From Chachezhania sediminis (GTDB lineage Bacteria; Pseudomonadota; Alphaproteobacteria; Rhodobacterales; Rhodobacteraceae), in the NCBI RefSeq assembly GCF_009765275.1, contig NZ_VOPH01000014.1, positions 1 to 64,000 of the forward strand: a DNA stretch of 64,000 nucleotides, in the 5' to 3' direction. Shown one piece after another: positions 1-8,653 of the stretch. The position numbers and the translations under genes are program-made. A model generated the notes under the pieces. That model saw only the letters and a program-made list of their open reading frames with translations, ran no database searches and was not told the origin of the DNA. Numbering within the stretch: position 1 is the stretch's first letter; the number at the start of each line of letters is the position of its first letter.

Positions 1-2
1 AG

Positions 3-821
3 GCGCGGGCCGGGGCTTATGTCGATGCAACGGGGGACGCGAACCTGTCGCTGGTCGCAGGCCAGCCGATGCGCGTCGGCAATGGCGAAGGCCAGCTGCA
101 GGCCGCCACGGTGCCGATCCGGATCGGCGGCCTGCCGGCCGGTCTGCAGATCGACCGCCAGCGGATGCAGGCCGCGATTGCGGAGTTCAACCACCGGTCT
201 GAACACCGGATCGACCGGACCGATGCCGGGATCTACACCAAGGTCACGGGCACGACCGACTTCTGGTGGCTGGTGATCGACCGGGAGATGCCGGACCTGA
301 CTTCGGCCTCGTTCACCAAGGCCGAACAGACGGGCCGCGAAATGGCGCATACGCTGGTCCAGGTGCTGAAGGAAACCGTGCCGGGCTTCGAAAACGCCTG
401 GCTGGCCCAGACCGGCCCGCAACTGGGCATCCGCGAGACGCGCCACCCGGCCGCGCGCTACGAGGTCAGCCACGCGGACGTGCTGGCGGGGCAACGCACC
501 CAGGACGGGATCGCCCGCGCGGCCTGGCCGATCGAGAACCACACAGAAGCCGGCAAGCCGATCTATGAATTCGTCGGCGGCGAAGGCTATTTCCACGTGC
601 GCTATGACGCAGTGCGGGCGCAGGGGCTGGACAACCTCTATTACGCCGGCCGGGTGATCGGGGCGGATTCGATGGCCTATGGCTCCATCCGCGTGATGGG
701 CACGGCCTTTGCCACGGGCGAAGCGGCCGGCGTGGCCGCGGCGCTGACGGCCAAGACCGGGACCGCGCCTGATGCGGCGGCGGTGCGCGCGGCGCTGGAG
801 TCCGGCGGGGCGCTTATCTGA
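3..821 (+). CDS. FAD-dependent oxidoreductase, C-terminal part (5' end outside window)
   Basis: The open frame enters from the left edge, so the N-terminal FAD-binding GxGxxG region is missing; about 272 codons remain. An internal ATG at 69 is not the true start, because clear coding sequence precedes it, including the DATGDANLSLVAG segment typical of FAD_oxidored-type flavoproteins. The C-terminal end (NLYYAGRVIGADSMAYGSI, then an ATGEAAG-type helix) is the usual second FAD-contact region of this family. It probably oxidises a small organic substrate; the substrate cannot be deduced. The hairpin repeat that follows may end its transcript. Confidence 0.75.
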   Translation, partial: ARAGAYVDATGDANLSLVAGQPMRVGNGEGQLQAATVPIRIGGLPAGLQIDRQRMQAAIAEFNHRSEHRIDRTDAGIYTKVTGTTDFWWLVIDREMPDLTSASFTKAEQTGREMAHTLVQVLKETVPGFENAWLAQTGPQLGIRETRHPAARYEVSHADVLAGQRTQDGIARAAWPIENHTEAGKPIYEFVGGEGYFHVRYDAVRAQGLDNLYYAGRVIGADSMAYGSIRVMGTAFATGEAAGVAAALTAKTGTAPDAAAVRAALESGGALI

Positions 822-829
822 GCGGTGAC

Positions 830-901
830 GGTGCGTGCGGAGTACGCACCCCACACGGGTTGTGAAAGTGGGTCGGTGATGGTGCGTGGGGACCACGCAC
901 C
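830..901. repeat. Two GGTGCGT hairpin repeats after the oxidoreductase gene
   Basis: Two hairpins share a left arm. GGTGCGT (830-836) pairs with ACGCACC (844-850). GGTGCGTGG (881-889) pairs perfectly with CCACGCACC (893-901) across a 3-base loop. A near-identical hairpin lies at 12851-12871 behind a TetR gene. They behave like a short dispersed extragenic palindrome and may also act as transcript ends. The rest of 902-1149 shows nothing recognisable. Confidence 0.6.
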
Positions 902-1149
902 CTACGGCTTTTGACAGGCGCCCGCGACCTTTGCCCAGTTCTGCCGCGGGAGGGTTCGGTTTCGGGCCCGTCCGTGTGTCAGTGCCTCCGTACGCTTGCG
1001 GGCCCGATTTGGACGGCAGGTCCTGTAGCCGTGTTCGTTGTATCTGCCTGCACTCGTGTGTTGTCGGAAGGACACCGGGCAAGGCCGGCACCGGGTTCTG
1101 CAGGCCGTGCTGTGTGTCTTTTTTACATAACTCTCATTATGTGAGATTT

Positions 1150-1548
1150 GGCTGTGACCGCAAAGTCAGAATGTCCCACATGTGCAAAGTCGAAGTGTGA
1201 CACGTCCCTGTCGGTGCAGGACTGGAGCGTGGCGGTGGGATGGATTGCGATCAGCGAGCGCGCGTTGAACCGGATCGAGGTATTGAGCCAGGTAACGCAG
1301 GATCGGATGACGAGGGTCGCGGCTGCGAATGTGCCCGGACTGAGCCGCAGAAAAGTTCGTCAGACATTTTCAACGGTTGCTGGGCGTGTTCCGGGATGAC
1401 CCAGTTCGGCCGGGCGCTGAACGAGCTGAACGTGGAGATCCTCTGTGCCAATTCCTCCCAGGCCAGGGGCCGGGTCGAGCGGGCGAACCGGATGTTGCAG
1501 GACCGGCTGGTGAAGGAGCTGCGGCTGGCGGGTATCTCGGATAGCCGC
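1150..1548 (+). mobile_element. Decayed insertion-sequence transposase (ISNCY-like remnant)
   Basis: Two pieces of one transposase survive in different frames. The first (about 1236-1360) reads GWIAISERALNRIEVLSQV and continues into a helix-turn-helix region. The second (about 1396-1548) reads TQFGRALNELNVEILCANS and then GRVERANRMLQDRLVKELRL, the C-terminal part of the integrase-like catalytic region. The roughly 200 residues expected between them, with most of the DDE core, are gone, so the element cannot move by itself. The left flank around 1150-1200 (AAAGTCAGAATGTCCCACA) looks like an IS end. The family name rests on remembered resemblance. Confidence 0.65.
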
Positions 1549-1604
1549 CAAATGCATGACGGGACATGGCCCAAGGTATTAATGCCGGTTTAGTGGACGC
1601 ATTT

Positions 1605-2624
1605 TCAGCCGGACCGAATGCGATAGGCAGATGGCGGGACGCCGGTCCATCGGCGAAAGGCACGGTGAAAATTCGACGAGGACGAGAAGCCGAGCCCGTA
1701 GGAAATCTCCTCGATGCCCTTGCGGCCGGCCTGAAGGTCGCGGATCGCCATGTCCCGGCGCAGACCGTCCTTGATGGCCTGGAAAGAGGTGTCGTTCGCG
1801 TGCAGATGCCGGATCAGCGTCCTTGGGGTCATTCCCAGCTTTGGCGCGATCTGCGACAGCCGGCAGTCCAGCCAGTCCGCGGAAAAGAGCATGTCGCGGA
1901 TGCGCAGCGACAGATTGTGCTCGTGGAAGCTGGTGAAAAGCCAGTCCCGCGGCGCGCGTTCCAGGAAGGCGGCCATTTCGGCGTTGCTGCGTTCGATGGC
2001 GGGGCCAAGCCGGGCGGTGTCGAAGGCAATTGCCGAATGCCGCATCCCGAAGCGGATCGGTGCGGGGAAAAGCAGCGGGTAATCTTCGGCAAAGGCCGGC
2101 CGTTCGAAGGCGAAGAAGACGGCGGCGACCGGGACCTCTCGTCCGGCGCGCCATGACAGCAGACCATGCGCCAGTTTGAGGATAAGCATGTGGCCGAAAC
2201 GCTGGACCGCCCCGGCCTGTCGCGGCACCAGCGACAGGGTCAGCCGCCCCTCGTTCCGGTCGAGCTCGAACTGGAAGTCATCGAGGAGAAGGTTCCAGAA
2301 GGTCGAGAAGCGGTAGAGCACGGCCGGCAGGCTGGAGGCCTCTCGCACCGTTGTCGCCAGATGTTGCAGTGCGCGCTGGCGGATGGGGCGGCTCCAGAGC
2401 CCCATCATCTCGTCGCCCGTCCGCGTCGCGGCGACCTGATACAGCCGCACGATCTCGTCGAGCGTGACGCGGCCGCCGGTCCCGTGCGCGCTCGCGGCAA
2501 AGCCTGCCTCTTGCAGAAAACGGGTCATCTGTTCCTTTGAACAATAGCCGTGCAGGGCGGCAAGCCAGTCCTCGATCAGGCTGTGCGATACGGTCGAGAT
2601 GTCGGTCTGATAGGAACGGGTCAT
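1605..2624 (-). CDS. AraC-family transcriptional regulator
   Basis: A 339-residue regulator. The N-terminal 200 or so residues form a ligand-sensing region like the arabinose_bd_2 type (OruR/ArgR-like AraC proteins). The C-terminal 95 or so residues hold the double helix-turn-helix, with LSQIAPKLGMTPRTLIRHL as the first and a YGLGFSSSSNFHRAFRRWTG motif as the signature second one. It is transcribed away from the acyl-CoA dehydrogenase gene across a 114-bp gap, so it is likely the activator of that acyl-CoA pathway; this is inferred from position. The ligand is unknown. Confidence 0.9.
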   Translation of the reverse strand: MTRSYQTDISTVSHSLIEDWLAALHGYCSKEQMTRFLQEAGFAASAHGTGGRVTLDEIVRLYQVAATRTGDEMMGLWSRPIRQRALQHLATTVREASSLPAVLYRFSTFWNLLLDDFQFELDRNEGRLTLSLVPRQAGAVQRFGHMLILKLAHGLLSWRAGREVPVAAVFFAFERPAFAEDYPLLFPAPIRFGMRHSAIAFDTARLGPAIERSNAEMAAFLERAPRDWLFTSFHEHNLSLRIRDMLFSADWLDCRLSQIAPKLGMTPRTLIRHLHANDTSFQAIKDGLRRDMAIRDLQAGRKGIEEISYGLGFSSSSNFHRAFRRWTGVPPSAYRIRSG

Positions 2625-2674
2625 GATCTGCGCCCTTAGCGCGAAAATGTCACTTTATGATAGTCCATTGTCCT

Positions 2675-2689
2675 GAACAGAGATTGTTC
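2675..2689. promoter_or_regulatory. Small dyad in the divergent AraC / acyl-CoA dehydrogenase gap
   Basis: GAACA and TGTTC arms separated by 5 bases lie midway between the divergent starts. The gap must hold both promoters, and this dyad is the only symmetric element I see in it. AraC proteins often bind direct repeats, so the assignment is weak. Confidence 0.25.
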
Positions 2690-2738
2690 GGTCAAACGTG
2701 CTCGGCCACATGTCACGCAGAGATAGTGCGAAGAGGGC

Positions 2739-4505
2739 ATGGGCATGGTGTATCATCCGCCGATAGAGGACATTCTTTTCAACGTCCGGCACCTGTCCCG
2801 GTGGGACATGGTCGGCGCCCTGCCGTGCCATTCCCATGTCGATCAAGAGGATGCCGCCGCGGTTCTGGAAGCCTTCGGGCGCTTTTGTTCAGAGAAGGTC
2901 GCGCCGCTGGGCGCCGCCGGGGACCGGACCGGGGCACGCCTGGACGGCGGCGAAATCACGATGCCGGAAGGCTATGCCGAGGTCTATGCCCAGTTCGTGG
3001 AGATGGGTTGGCAGAGCCTTGCGCATGGCCAGGACCATGGCGGCATGGGCCTGCCGCGGGTGATCGGCGCGGCGGCAACAGAGATGCTGAACGCCGCCGA
3101 CATGAGCTTTGGCCTTTGTCCGCTGCTGACCGACGGGGCAATCGAGGCCCTGACCGTGACGGGGAGCGACGAGCAGAAGGCGCGTTATCTCGACAAGCTG
3201 ATTTCGGGCGAATGGTCCGGCACGATGAACCTGACAGAGCCGCAGGCCGGCAGCGATCTGGGGCTGGTGCGGACAAGGGCCGTGCCGAACGGCAGTGGAG
3301 GCTATGCGATCAGCGGCACCAAGATCTTCATCACCTTCGGCGAGCACGGGATGTCGCGCAACATCATCCACCTTGTCCTGGCGCGGACACCGGGTGCGCC
3401 CGAGGGACCGAAGGGGTTGAGCCTGTTCGTGGTGCCCAAGTTCCTGCCGTCGGAAGACGGGGCGCCGGGCGCGCGCAACGCGGTGACCTGCGTCGGTGTG
3501 GAACACAAGCTGGGGGTCCGCGCCAGCCCGACCACGGTGCTGGAATTCGATGGCGCCACCGGATTTCTGGTTGGCGAGGAAAACCGCGGCCTTGGCTACA
3601 TGTTCGTGATGATGACGGCGGCGCGCTTTGCCGTCGGCGTTCAGGGTGTGGCAATTGCCGAACGCGCCTGTCAGGCCGCGCTGGCTTATGCGCGGGGGCG
3701 GGTGCAGGGCCGCCCGGTCAACGGCTCGTCCGCTGGGGCGGTGGCGATCGTTCACCATCCGGATGTACGCCGGATGCTGATGCGGATGCGGGCGCTGGTC
3801 GAGGGCAGCCGGGCACTGGTGGCCGCAACGGCGGGCTGGCTGGATCTGGCGCGCCATGGCGAGGGCGACACCCGTGCCGAGGCCCACGAGATGGCGGAAT
3901 TCCTCGTGCCGCTGGTCAAGGGCTTTTGTACCGAGCGGGCGGTTTCGGTGGTCTCTGACAGCATTCAGGTGCACGGCGGTATGGGGTTCATCGAGGAGAC
4001 CGGGGTCGCCCGGCTGTACCGCGATGCGCGGATCCTGCCGATCTACGAAGGCACGACCGCGATTCAGGCCAATGACTTTCTTGGCCGCAAGGTGCTGCGC
4101 GACGGTGGCAGGGTCGCGCGCCGCTTCGCGGCAATGGTTGCGGACACCGAAAACGCCCTGCGTCAGGCCGATGGGATTGCCTTGGCCGAGCGTCTTGGGG
4201 CCGCACGCCTGGAATTCGAGGCGAGCCTTGAGTTTCTTCTCGATGTCGCCCCGGACGATCCCGACACGGCCTATGCCGGAAGCGTGCCGTTCCTGATGCT
4301 GGCCGGGACCCTTGCGGCGGGCTGGCAAATGGGCCGCGCCCATCTGGCCGCGCACAACGCGCTTGACCGGGGCGAGGCGCCCGCCTTCATGAAGAACAAG
4401 ATCGCGACCGCCTCGTTTTACGCGCATCACATCCTGCCTGACTGCGCCGGCGAACGCGTGCGCATCACGGCGGGTGCGCCCAGCCTGATGGGCGCGGACC
4501 TCTGA
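2739..4505 (+). CDS. Acyl-CoA dehydrogenase, long DmdC-like form
   Basis: A 588-residue flavoprotein that introduces an alpha,beta double bond into an acyl-CoA and passes electrons to ETF. Domain order is an N-terminal helical domain, a middle beta domain with the MNLTEPQAGSDLG substrate/FAD motif, a C-terminal helical domain with GGMGFIEETGVARLYRD, and an extra acetyl-CoA-dehydrogenase C-terminal-like domain. The catalytic base is probably Glu437 in the IYEGTTAIQANDFLGRK motif. Length and the extra domain match the DmdC/long-chain subgroup rather than 380-residue dehydrogenases. ATGs at 2739 and 2745 are both possible after AGAGGG. The crotonase follows in the same direction. The actual acyl substrate is unknown. 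Confidence 0.88.
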   Translation: MGMVYHPPIEDILFNVRHLSRWDMVGALPCHSHVDQEDAAAVLEAFGRFCSEKVAPLGAAGDRTGARLDGGEITMPEGYAEVYAQFVEMGWQSLAHGQDHGGMGLPRVIGAAATEMLNAADMSFGLCPLLTDGAIEALTVTGSDEQKARYLDKLISGEWSGTMNLTEPQAGSDLGLVRTRAVPNGSGGYAISGTKIFITFGEHGMSRNIIHLVLARTPGAPEGPKGLSLFVVPKFLPSEDGAPGARNAVTCVGVEHKLGVRASPTTVLEFDGATGFLVGEENRGLGYMFVMMTAARFAVGVQGVAIAERACQAALAYARGRVQGRPVNGSSAGAVAIVHHPDVRRMLMRMRALVEGSRALVAATAGWLDLARHGEGDTRAEAHEMAEFLVPLVKGFCTERAVSVVSDSIQVHGGMGFIEETGVARLYRDARILPIYEGTTAIQANDFLGRKVLRDGGRVARRFAAMVADTENALRQADGIALAERLGAARLEFEASLEFLLDVAPDDPDTAYAGSVPFLMLAGTLAAGWQMGRAHLAAHNALDRGEAPAFMKNKIATASFYAHHILPDCAGERVRITAGAPSLMGADL

Positions 4506-4559
4506 ACACATCTCGCGGCCCGTGTCGGGTCGCATCACCTGCATCACAAGGATATTTCG

Positions 4560-5366
4560 ATGGCTTTGGACAAGAAGCGCCTCACCTACGACAATCTCGC
4601 CATCCGCGAGCACGGCGACGGCATCGCCATCGTGACGCTGAACCGCCCTGACAAGCGCAATGCGCTTGATGTCGCCACTGTCGAGGAACTGGTCTCGTTC
4701 TTCAGCTCTGCGCGCACAATCGGCGTCAAGGCCGTGGTCCTGACCGGCGAGGGGGATCACTTCTGTGCCGGTCTCGACCTGATCGAACATTGGAAAGCCG
4801 ACCGCAGCCCGGACGATTTCATGCATGTCTGCCTGCGCTGGCACGAAGCCTTCAACAAGATGGAATATGGCGGCGTGCCGATCATTGCGGCGCTGAAAGG
4901 TGCGGTCGTCGGTGGCGGGCTGGAACTGGCCAGTGCGGCCCATGTGCGGGTCATGGACCAGACCACCTACTTTGCCCTGCCCGAAGGTCAGCGCGGCATC
5001 TTTACCGGGGGCGGCGCGACGATCCGTGTGTCGGACATGATCGGCAAGTACCGCATGATCGACATGATCCTGACCGGGCGCGTCTATCAGGGGCAAGAGG
5101 CCGTCGACCTGGGGCTGGCCCAGTACATCACCGAAGGATCCAGTTTCGACAAGGCCCTGGAACTGGCGGAAAAGGTGGCGGCCAACCTGCCGCTGACCAA
5201 CTTTGCCATCTGTTCCGCGATCAGCCACCTGCAGAACATGTCGGGCATGGATGCGGCCTATGCCGAAGCCGTGGTGGCCGGCGTGGTCAACACCCAGCCC
5301 GCCGCGCGCGAGCGGCTGGAGGCATTTGCCAACAAGTCGGCAGCGCGGGTTCGGCCAAACGACTGA
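4560..5366 (+). CDS. Enoyl-CoA hydratase/isomerase (crotonase) family protein
   Basis: A 268-residue crotonase-fold enzyme, likely hydrating the enoyl-CoA made by the preceding dehydrogenase. The first oxyanion-hole segment is [10 protein letters not shown] and the second is [13 protein letters not shown]. The Glu in GGGLEL and the Glu in ALPEGQRG correspond to the two catalytic glutamates of rat enoyl-CoA hydratase, so true hydratase activity is plausible. AAGGA sits 8 bases before the ATG. The 54-bp gap to the dehydrogenase and the shared direction indicate one operon. A DmdD-like role is possible from context but not proven. Confidence 0.85.
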   Translation: MALDKKRLTYDNLAIREHGDGIAIVTLNRPDKRNALDVATVEELVSFFSSARTIGVKAVVLTGEGDHFCAGLDLIEHWKADRSPDDFMHVCLRWHEAFNKMEYGGVPIIAALKGAVVGGGLELASAAHVRVMDQTTYFALPEGQRGIFTGGGATIRVSDMIGKYRMIDMILTGRVYQGQEAVDLGLAQYITEGSSFDKALELAEKVAANLPLTNFAICSAISHLQNMSGMDAAYAEAVVAGVVNTQPAARERLEAFANKSAARVRPND

Positions 5367-5382
5367 GCCGGCCATGCAGGGG

Positions 5383-6090
5383 TCAGCGACCTCGCGGACT
5401 TGGATACGATTGTAAACGGGGGGTGCCGAAAGGCTCCTCCTGCCCCGGACGCTGGCCGAAAAGGGTCCCGGTCTGTACCGCCCCGTCGGCATCTGGAACT
5501 GACGGTAAATTCGGGCAAGCGGATCCTTTCGGGGTCAGGCCAGTGTTTCCGATAGACACCGGGCCATGCGGCACTGCCTGATCGCGGGCCCAAAGCGCTG
5601 TCACCGCCGCCAGGTTGCCGCCGGCGCTGTCGCCGCCCAGGGCGATGCGGTCGGTATCGATCCCCAGGGTTCGCGCCCGTGCATGGACCCACCGCAGCAC
5701 GGCGCGGCATTGCAGGACCACGGCCGGGCACGGATGTTCCGGCGCCAGCGCACAATCGACCGAGATCACGGTGACCCCCGCCCAGGCCGCCAGCCGGGCG
5801 GTGATGTCCCAATGCGTCTCGGGGCTGCCCTGCACCCAATCGCCGCCGTTCATGTAGATCAGCGCCGGCTGCACCCCACCCTTGCCGTTCCGGAATTGGC
5901 GCACCCGCACCGGCCCGCCGCCGGACCCGATCCAGTGTACCTCGTCCGTCTCCACGCCGTCGGGCGTGGGTGGCATCGGTCGGCACCGCCGACCACTTGG
6001 CGTCGCAGACTTCAAGAAAGCGGAAGATGTCGGGGTCGATCGTGCGGGCGTCCTCTGCGGCGCGCGGGATCTCGGGCGTGGTCTCGCGCA
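5383..6090 (-). pseudogene. Alpha/beta hydrolase (hormone-sensitive-lipase type), frameshifted and truncated
   Basis: Remnant of an esterase of the HSL family. The N-terminal piece (DPDIFRFLEVCDAKWSAVP) lies in one frame and the catalytic core in another, so there is a single-base shift near 5970. The core still shows an NGGDWVQGSPETHWD oxyanion region, an ALAPEHP segment and the nucleophile elbow GGDSAGGNLAA. Homology fades after that, so the regions for the catalytic Asp and His are lost. It is not functional. It belongs to a run of decayed genes reaching to 8113. Confidence 0.8.
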
Positions 6091-6109
6091 TCGCGAAGGC
6101 CATGATCAT

Positions 6110-6340
6110 GTCGCCGACATGGCGGCGCAGCCTGTGCTGACCCATCTCGCCGAACAGTTCCTGCCCGAAGATGCGGCTGAAGGTGGCCCGGTTCGACACG
6201 TTGAAATAGCACAGCGCAGAGATATGCCAGTGCAGTTCCAGCGCGGTCCGGCCACGGCGGAACAGGCCCTGTTCGACACCGCGAACGTGATCGGGGACGC
6301 GATCGGACAGGTTGCCAAGCTTTGAAAGACGGACCAGCCG
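6110..6340 (-). pseudogene. TetR-family regulator, C-terminal remnant
   Basis: Upstream of, and in frame with, the hydrolase N-terminal piece, the minus strand reads GLFRRGRTALELHWHISALC and then FNVSNRATFSRIFG, a typical TetR C-terminal ligand/dimer domain. There is no DNA-binding domain: the sequence stops resembling TetR near the left end of the TRAP remnant at 6374. No stop codon now separates it from the hydrolase remnant. A former TetR gene has lost its N-terminus and has been read into its neighbour. Confidence 0.65.
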
Positions 6341-6373
6341 GTCCCCGCCTCAGGGCCGGCCCCTAGGGCGTGA

Positions 6374-6886
6374 ATGATCGGCAAGGTCCGGCAGGCATGG
6401 CTGCACCGGCGGGCGGAAAACCTGCTGGCGCTGGTGCTGGCCGCGCTTTTCTGCCGGTTCCTGATCCAGATCGTGTTCCGATATGTGCTGAACCTGCCGC
6501 TGGGCTGGACGGTCGAATTCGTGGCCATTGCCTGGCTGTGGGGGATCCTGTCCGGTTGTGCCTTCGTTGTGGCCGAACGCGACGTGATCCGGCTGGATAT
6601 CCTCTATTCCATCCTGCCGCGCGGGGCGCAGCAGGTGCTGGACGTCCTGGCCTCGGCCATCTGCGCAGCGATCTTCATCTGGACCCTGCCGAAGGTCGTC
6701 GACGACATCACCTTCATGGCCATCGAGAAGGTGGCCTATATAAAGATCCGCTTCGACCATGTCTTCGCGATCTGCATCGCCTTCGCCCTTTCGGTCATCG
6801 TCCGCTGCCTGATCACGATCTGGAAGGCGGTCACCGGGCAATCCCAGAGCTTCATCGAAGGCCCGAACGCCGAGGCACATGACTAT
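6374..6886 (+). pseudogene. TRAP transporter small permease (DctQ-like), probably non-functional
   Basis: About 165 residues match a DctQ subunit: four membrane spans, with the conserved segment FRYVLNLPLGWTVEFVAIAW between the first two. The body looks intact, but its frame has no stop where one is expected. An ATGA junction with the DctM start remains at 6879-6882, yet that TGA is out of frame with DctQ, and the frame runs on to 7870. This suggests an indel near the 3' end. The large permease and binding protein beside it are clearly broken, so the transporter cannot work. Confidence 0.7.
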
Positions 6887-7436
6887 GATCGATCCGTTCT
6901 GGGCGTCGGTGGTCCTGCTGGCCTTCTTGGCCATCGGCGGGCTGGCGATGATCTGCGCCGCCTCGATCTACCTGATCCTGCGGGGGGGCGACCCGTCCAT
7001 CGCTGCGGAAACTCTGCTGCAGGGCCTGTTCAATCCCTCCGCGCTGCTGGTGATCCGGCTGTTCATCCTGGCGGCCGACATCATGAATGTGGGCTCGCTC
7101 GCCGACCGCCTGCTCCACTTTTCGCCCCTGTGGCGTTGTATCGGTCCGTGCCGGCTGGGCAGTTCTATCAGGCGCTGCTGGCCTCGGCCCGGTCGACCGT
7201 GACCATCGGAATCCTGATCGCGGGGGCGCTGATCTTCCAGTACGTGATCACCCGGGAATACGTGCCGAACGCCCTGCCGGAATGGCTGACCCGGTTCGAG
7301 CGGTCGAAGGTGGGTTTGCTGATCCGCGATCTACGTCCTGTTCCTGGTGCCGGGCTGCATCCTGGAAAGCGGGGCGATCCTGTTGATCATCGTGCTGATC
7401 GTCATTCCGACGGCGCAAAGCCTGGGGTCGACCTCT
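6879..7436 (+). pseudogene. TRAP transporter large permease (DctM-like), internally deleted and frameshifted
   Basis: Pieces of a protein normally about 430 residues long occur in three frames. The N-terminus (from 6879, IDPFWASVVLLAFLAIGG) runs to the IMNVGSLADRLLHF motif near 7115. A middle piece, about 7125-7320, contains QALLASARSTVTIGILIAGA. A later piece, about 7330-7436, reads IYVLFLVPGCILESGAILL. More than 100 residues are missing between the first two, and the C-terminal third is gone. This decay explains the long chimeric open frame in the region. Confidence 0.75.
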
Positions 7437-7469
7437 TCCATTTCGACCATACTGTCGGCCTGACCCTCG

Positions 7470-8113
7470 ACAGCTTTCATACCTTCGCCCGCAGGATCGA
7501 CCCGGCCGCGATCCGGCGGATTCCGGGCGACAAGCTGAGGGCCGGTATCCTGGGGACGTTCTGTTGTGGCACCCGCCAGGTGAACCTGAAGGGTGGCAGG
7601 GACATCTGGACGCCCGCCGACATGGCCGGCGTGAAGCGGCGGATGCCTGCTGGCGAAAGCTGGCAGTTCCTGGGCAAGGCGCTTGGCGCGAACCGAGTGC
7701 CGATCCCCTACACCGAGCTCTGCACGGCGGTTCAGTCCGGTGTCGTGGACGGGCAGGACAATCCGCGGCCCAGCGACAAGACGATGAAGTTCCACGACGT
7801 CACCGACCAGATCGCGCTGACCGACCACAATGTGGGCTTTGGCATGCCGGTGATCTTGGCCAGGCTGTGAACGGGCCTGACGGAAGAGCAGCGGGTCAAG
7901 ATCCAGATGACGGTCGAAAAGGCCACCGACTCGTCGGACCGGCAATATCTGGACCAGGAGGCCGAGCTGAAGGCGTTCTTCGAGGACGAGGGTCTGAAGG
8001 TCTGTGTGCCGGACATGGACGCGTTCCGGGACCATGCGCAGAGAATGTACCTGGAAAGCCCGCTGTCGCAGAACTGGCCGGCGGAGATGCTGGACGAAAT
8101 CAACAGGCATTGA
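7470..8113 (+). pseudogene. TRAP transporter solute-binding protein (DctP-like), truncated with an in-frame stop
   Basis: The C-terminal half of a DctP protein, with RVPIPYTELCTAVQSGVVDG and a FHDVTDQIALTDHNVGF region, is interrupted by TGA at 7868-7870. Reading continues in the same frame (TGLTEEQRVKIQMTVEKA and on to 8113). Families of this type often have Trp at the equivalent site, so a TGG to TGA change is the simplest explanation. The signal peptide and N-terminal lobe are absent. The gene sits after the permeases, so the order was Q-M-P. Confidence 0.75.
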
Positions 8114-8194
8114 TCCCGGTCGCGAGGATCAGGCGGAAAGCGGAGCCTTCGGGTCGCGTTCTTCGTTGTCTGGCACCTGGTTCGGCCGGGGCTG

Positions 8195-8258
8195 TTGGGG
8201 GCTCTGCCCCCGCCGCCCTTCGGGCGACTCCCCCGAGGATATTTGAAGATCAAAGAAG
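8195..8258. repeat. GC-rich extragenic hairpin element
   Basis: A perfect GGGGGC-TCT-GCCCCC hairpin (8197-8211) is followed by a smaller CGCCC-TTC-GGGCG hairpin (8214-8226). Then comes CCCCCGAGGATATTT and a purine-rich tail. This arrangement resembles a short repeat scattered through Rhodobacterales genomes, known from memory only. The remainder of 8114-8413 holds nothing else I can identify. Confidence 0.5.
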
Positions 8259-8413
8259 TGGGGTCGTGGTGCTGAAGGGCGGCACCTTCTGAAGATTAAG
8301 GTGACGGGCTTTGCTGCGCGGCCAAGGTTCCCGTGACGGTCGCCGCTTTCCGACGCCGGATAGGGCCGGATAGGGGGCGTAGTTTCCACGCACCGCCTCA
8401 GATGGGGGTGGCC

Positions 8414-8653
8414 TCAGGCGCCAAGGCCCAGCCGTTTCAGGATTGTCGAGACAAGCGTCAGGATCAGGGCCCCGCCTACGGCAAGGACCGGCAGGCGCAG
8501 GGTGATCAGCCAGTCCTGCAGCCCGGCCAGGGACCGGATCCCGGTCCAGCCGGCGATATTGGCGAACTGGCCATAGTGGCCCCAGGCAAACCAGCCGGCC
8601 CAGGTCAGCAGGGCCACCAGGGCAAGGCCTGCGATCTGGCGCAGGACGATCAT
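8414..8653 (-). CDS. Small two-span membrane protein of the Rieske operon
   Basis: A 79-residue protein with two clear hydrophobic spans (about residues 5-23, around LVALLTWAGWFAWG, and 50-70, around LPVLAVGGALILTLVST). It ends in a short basic tail. Its ATG overlaps the stop of the preceding gene as ATGA, so translation is coupled and it is the last gene of a four-gene operon. I do not recognise a family. A role as an accessory subunit of the operon's membrane redox protein is inference. Confidence 0.6.
   Translation of the reverse strand: MIVLRQIAGLALVALLTWAGWFAWGHYGQFANIAGWTGIRSLAGLQDWLITLRLPVLAVGGALILTLVSTILKRLGLGA

Noticed and set aside
2889-5492. 867-residue open frame on the minus strand
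   Set aside because: It is antiparallel to the clearly real acyl-CoA dehydrogenase and crotonase genes; its His/Arg/Gly-rich translation has no family features and arises from GC-rich codon bias.
6374-7870. A single 498-residue protein across the TRAP region
   Set aside because: Only the first 165 or so residues are DctQ; the remainder mixes DctM and DctP pieces with out-of-frame sequence, so it is a chance fusion of decayed genes.
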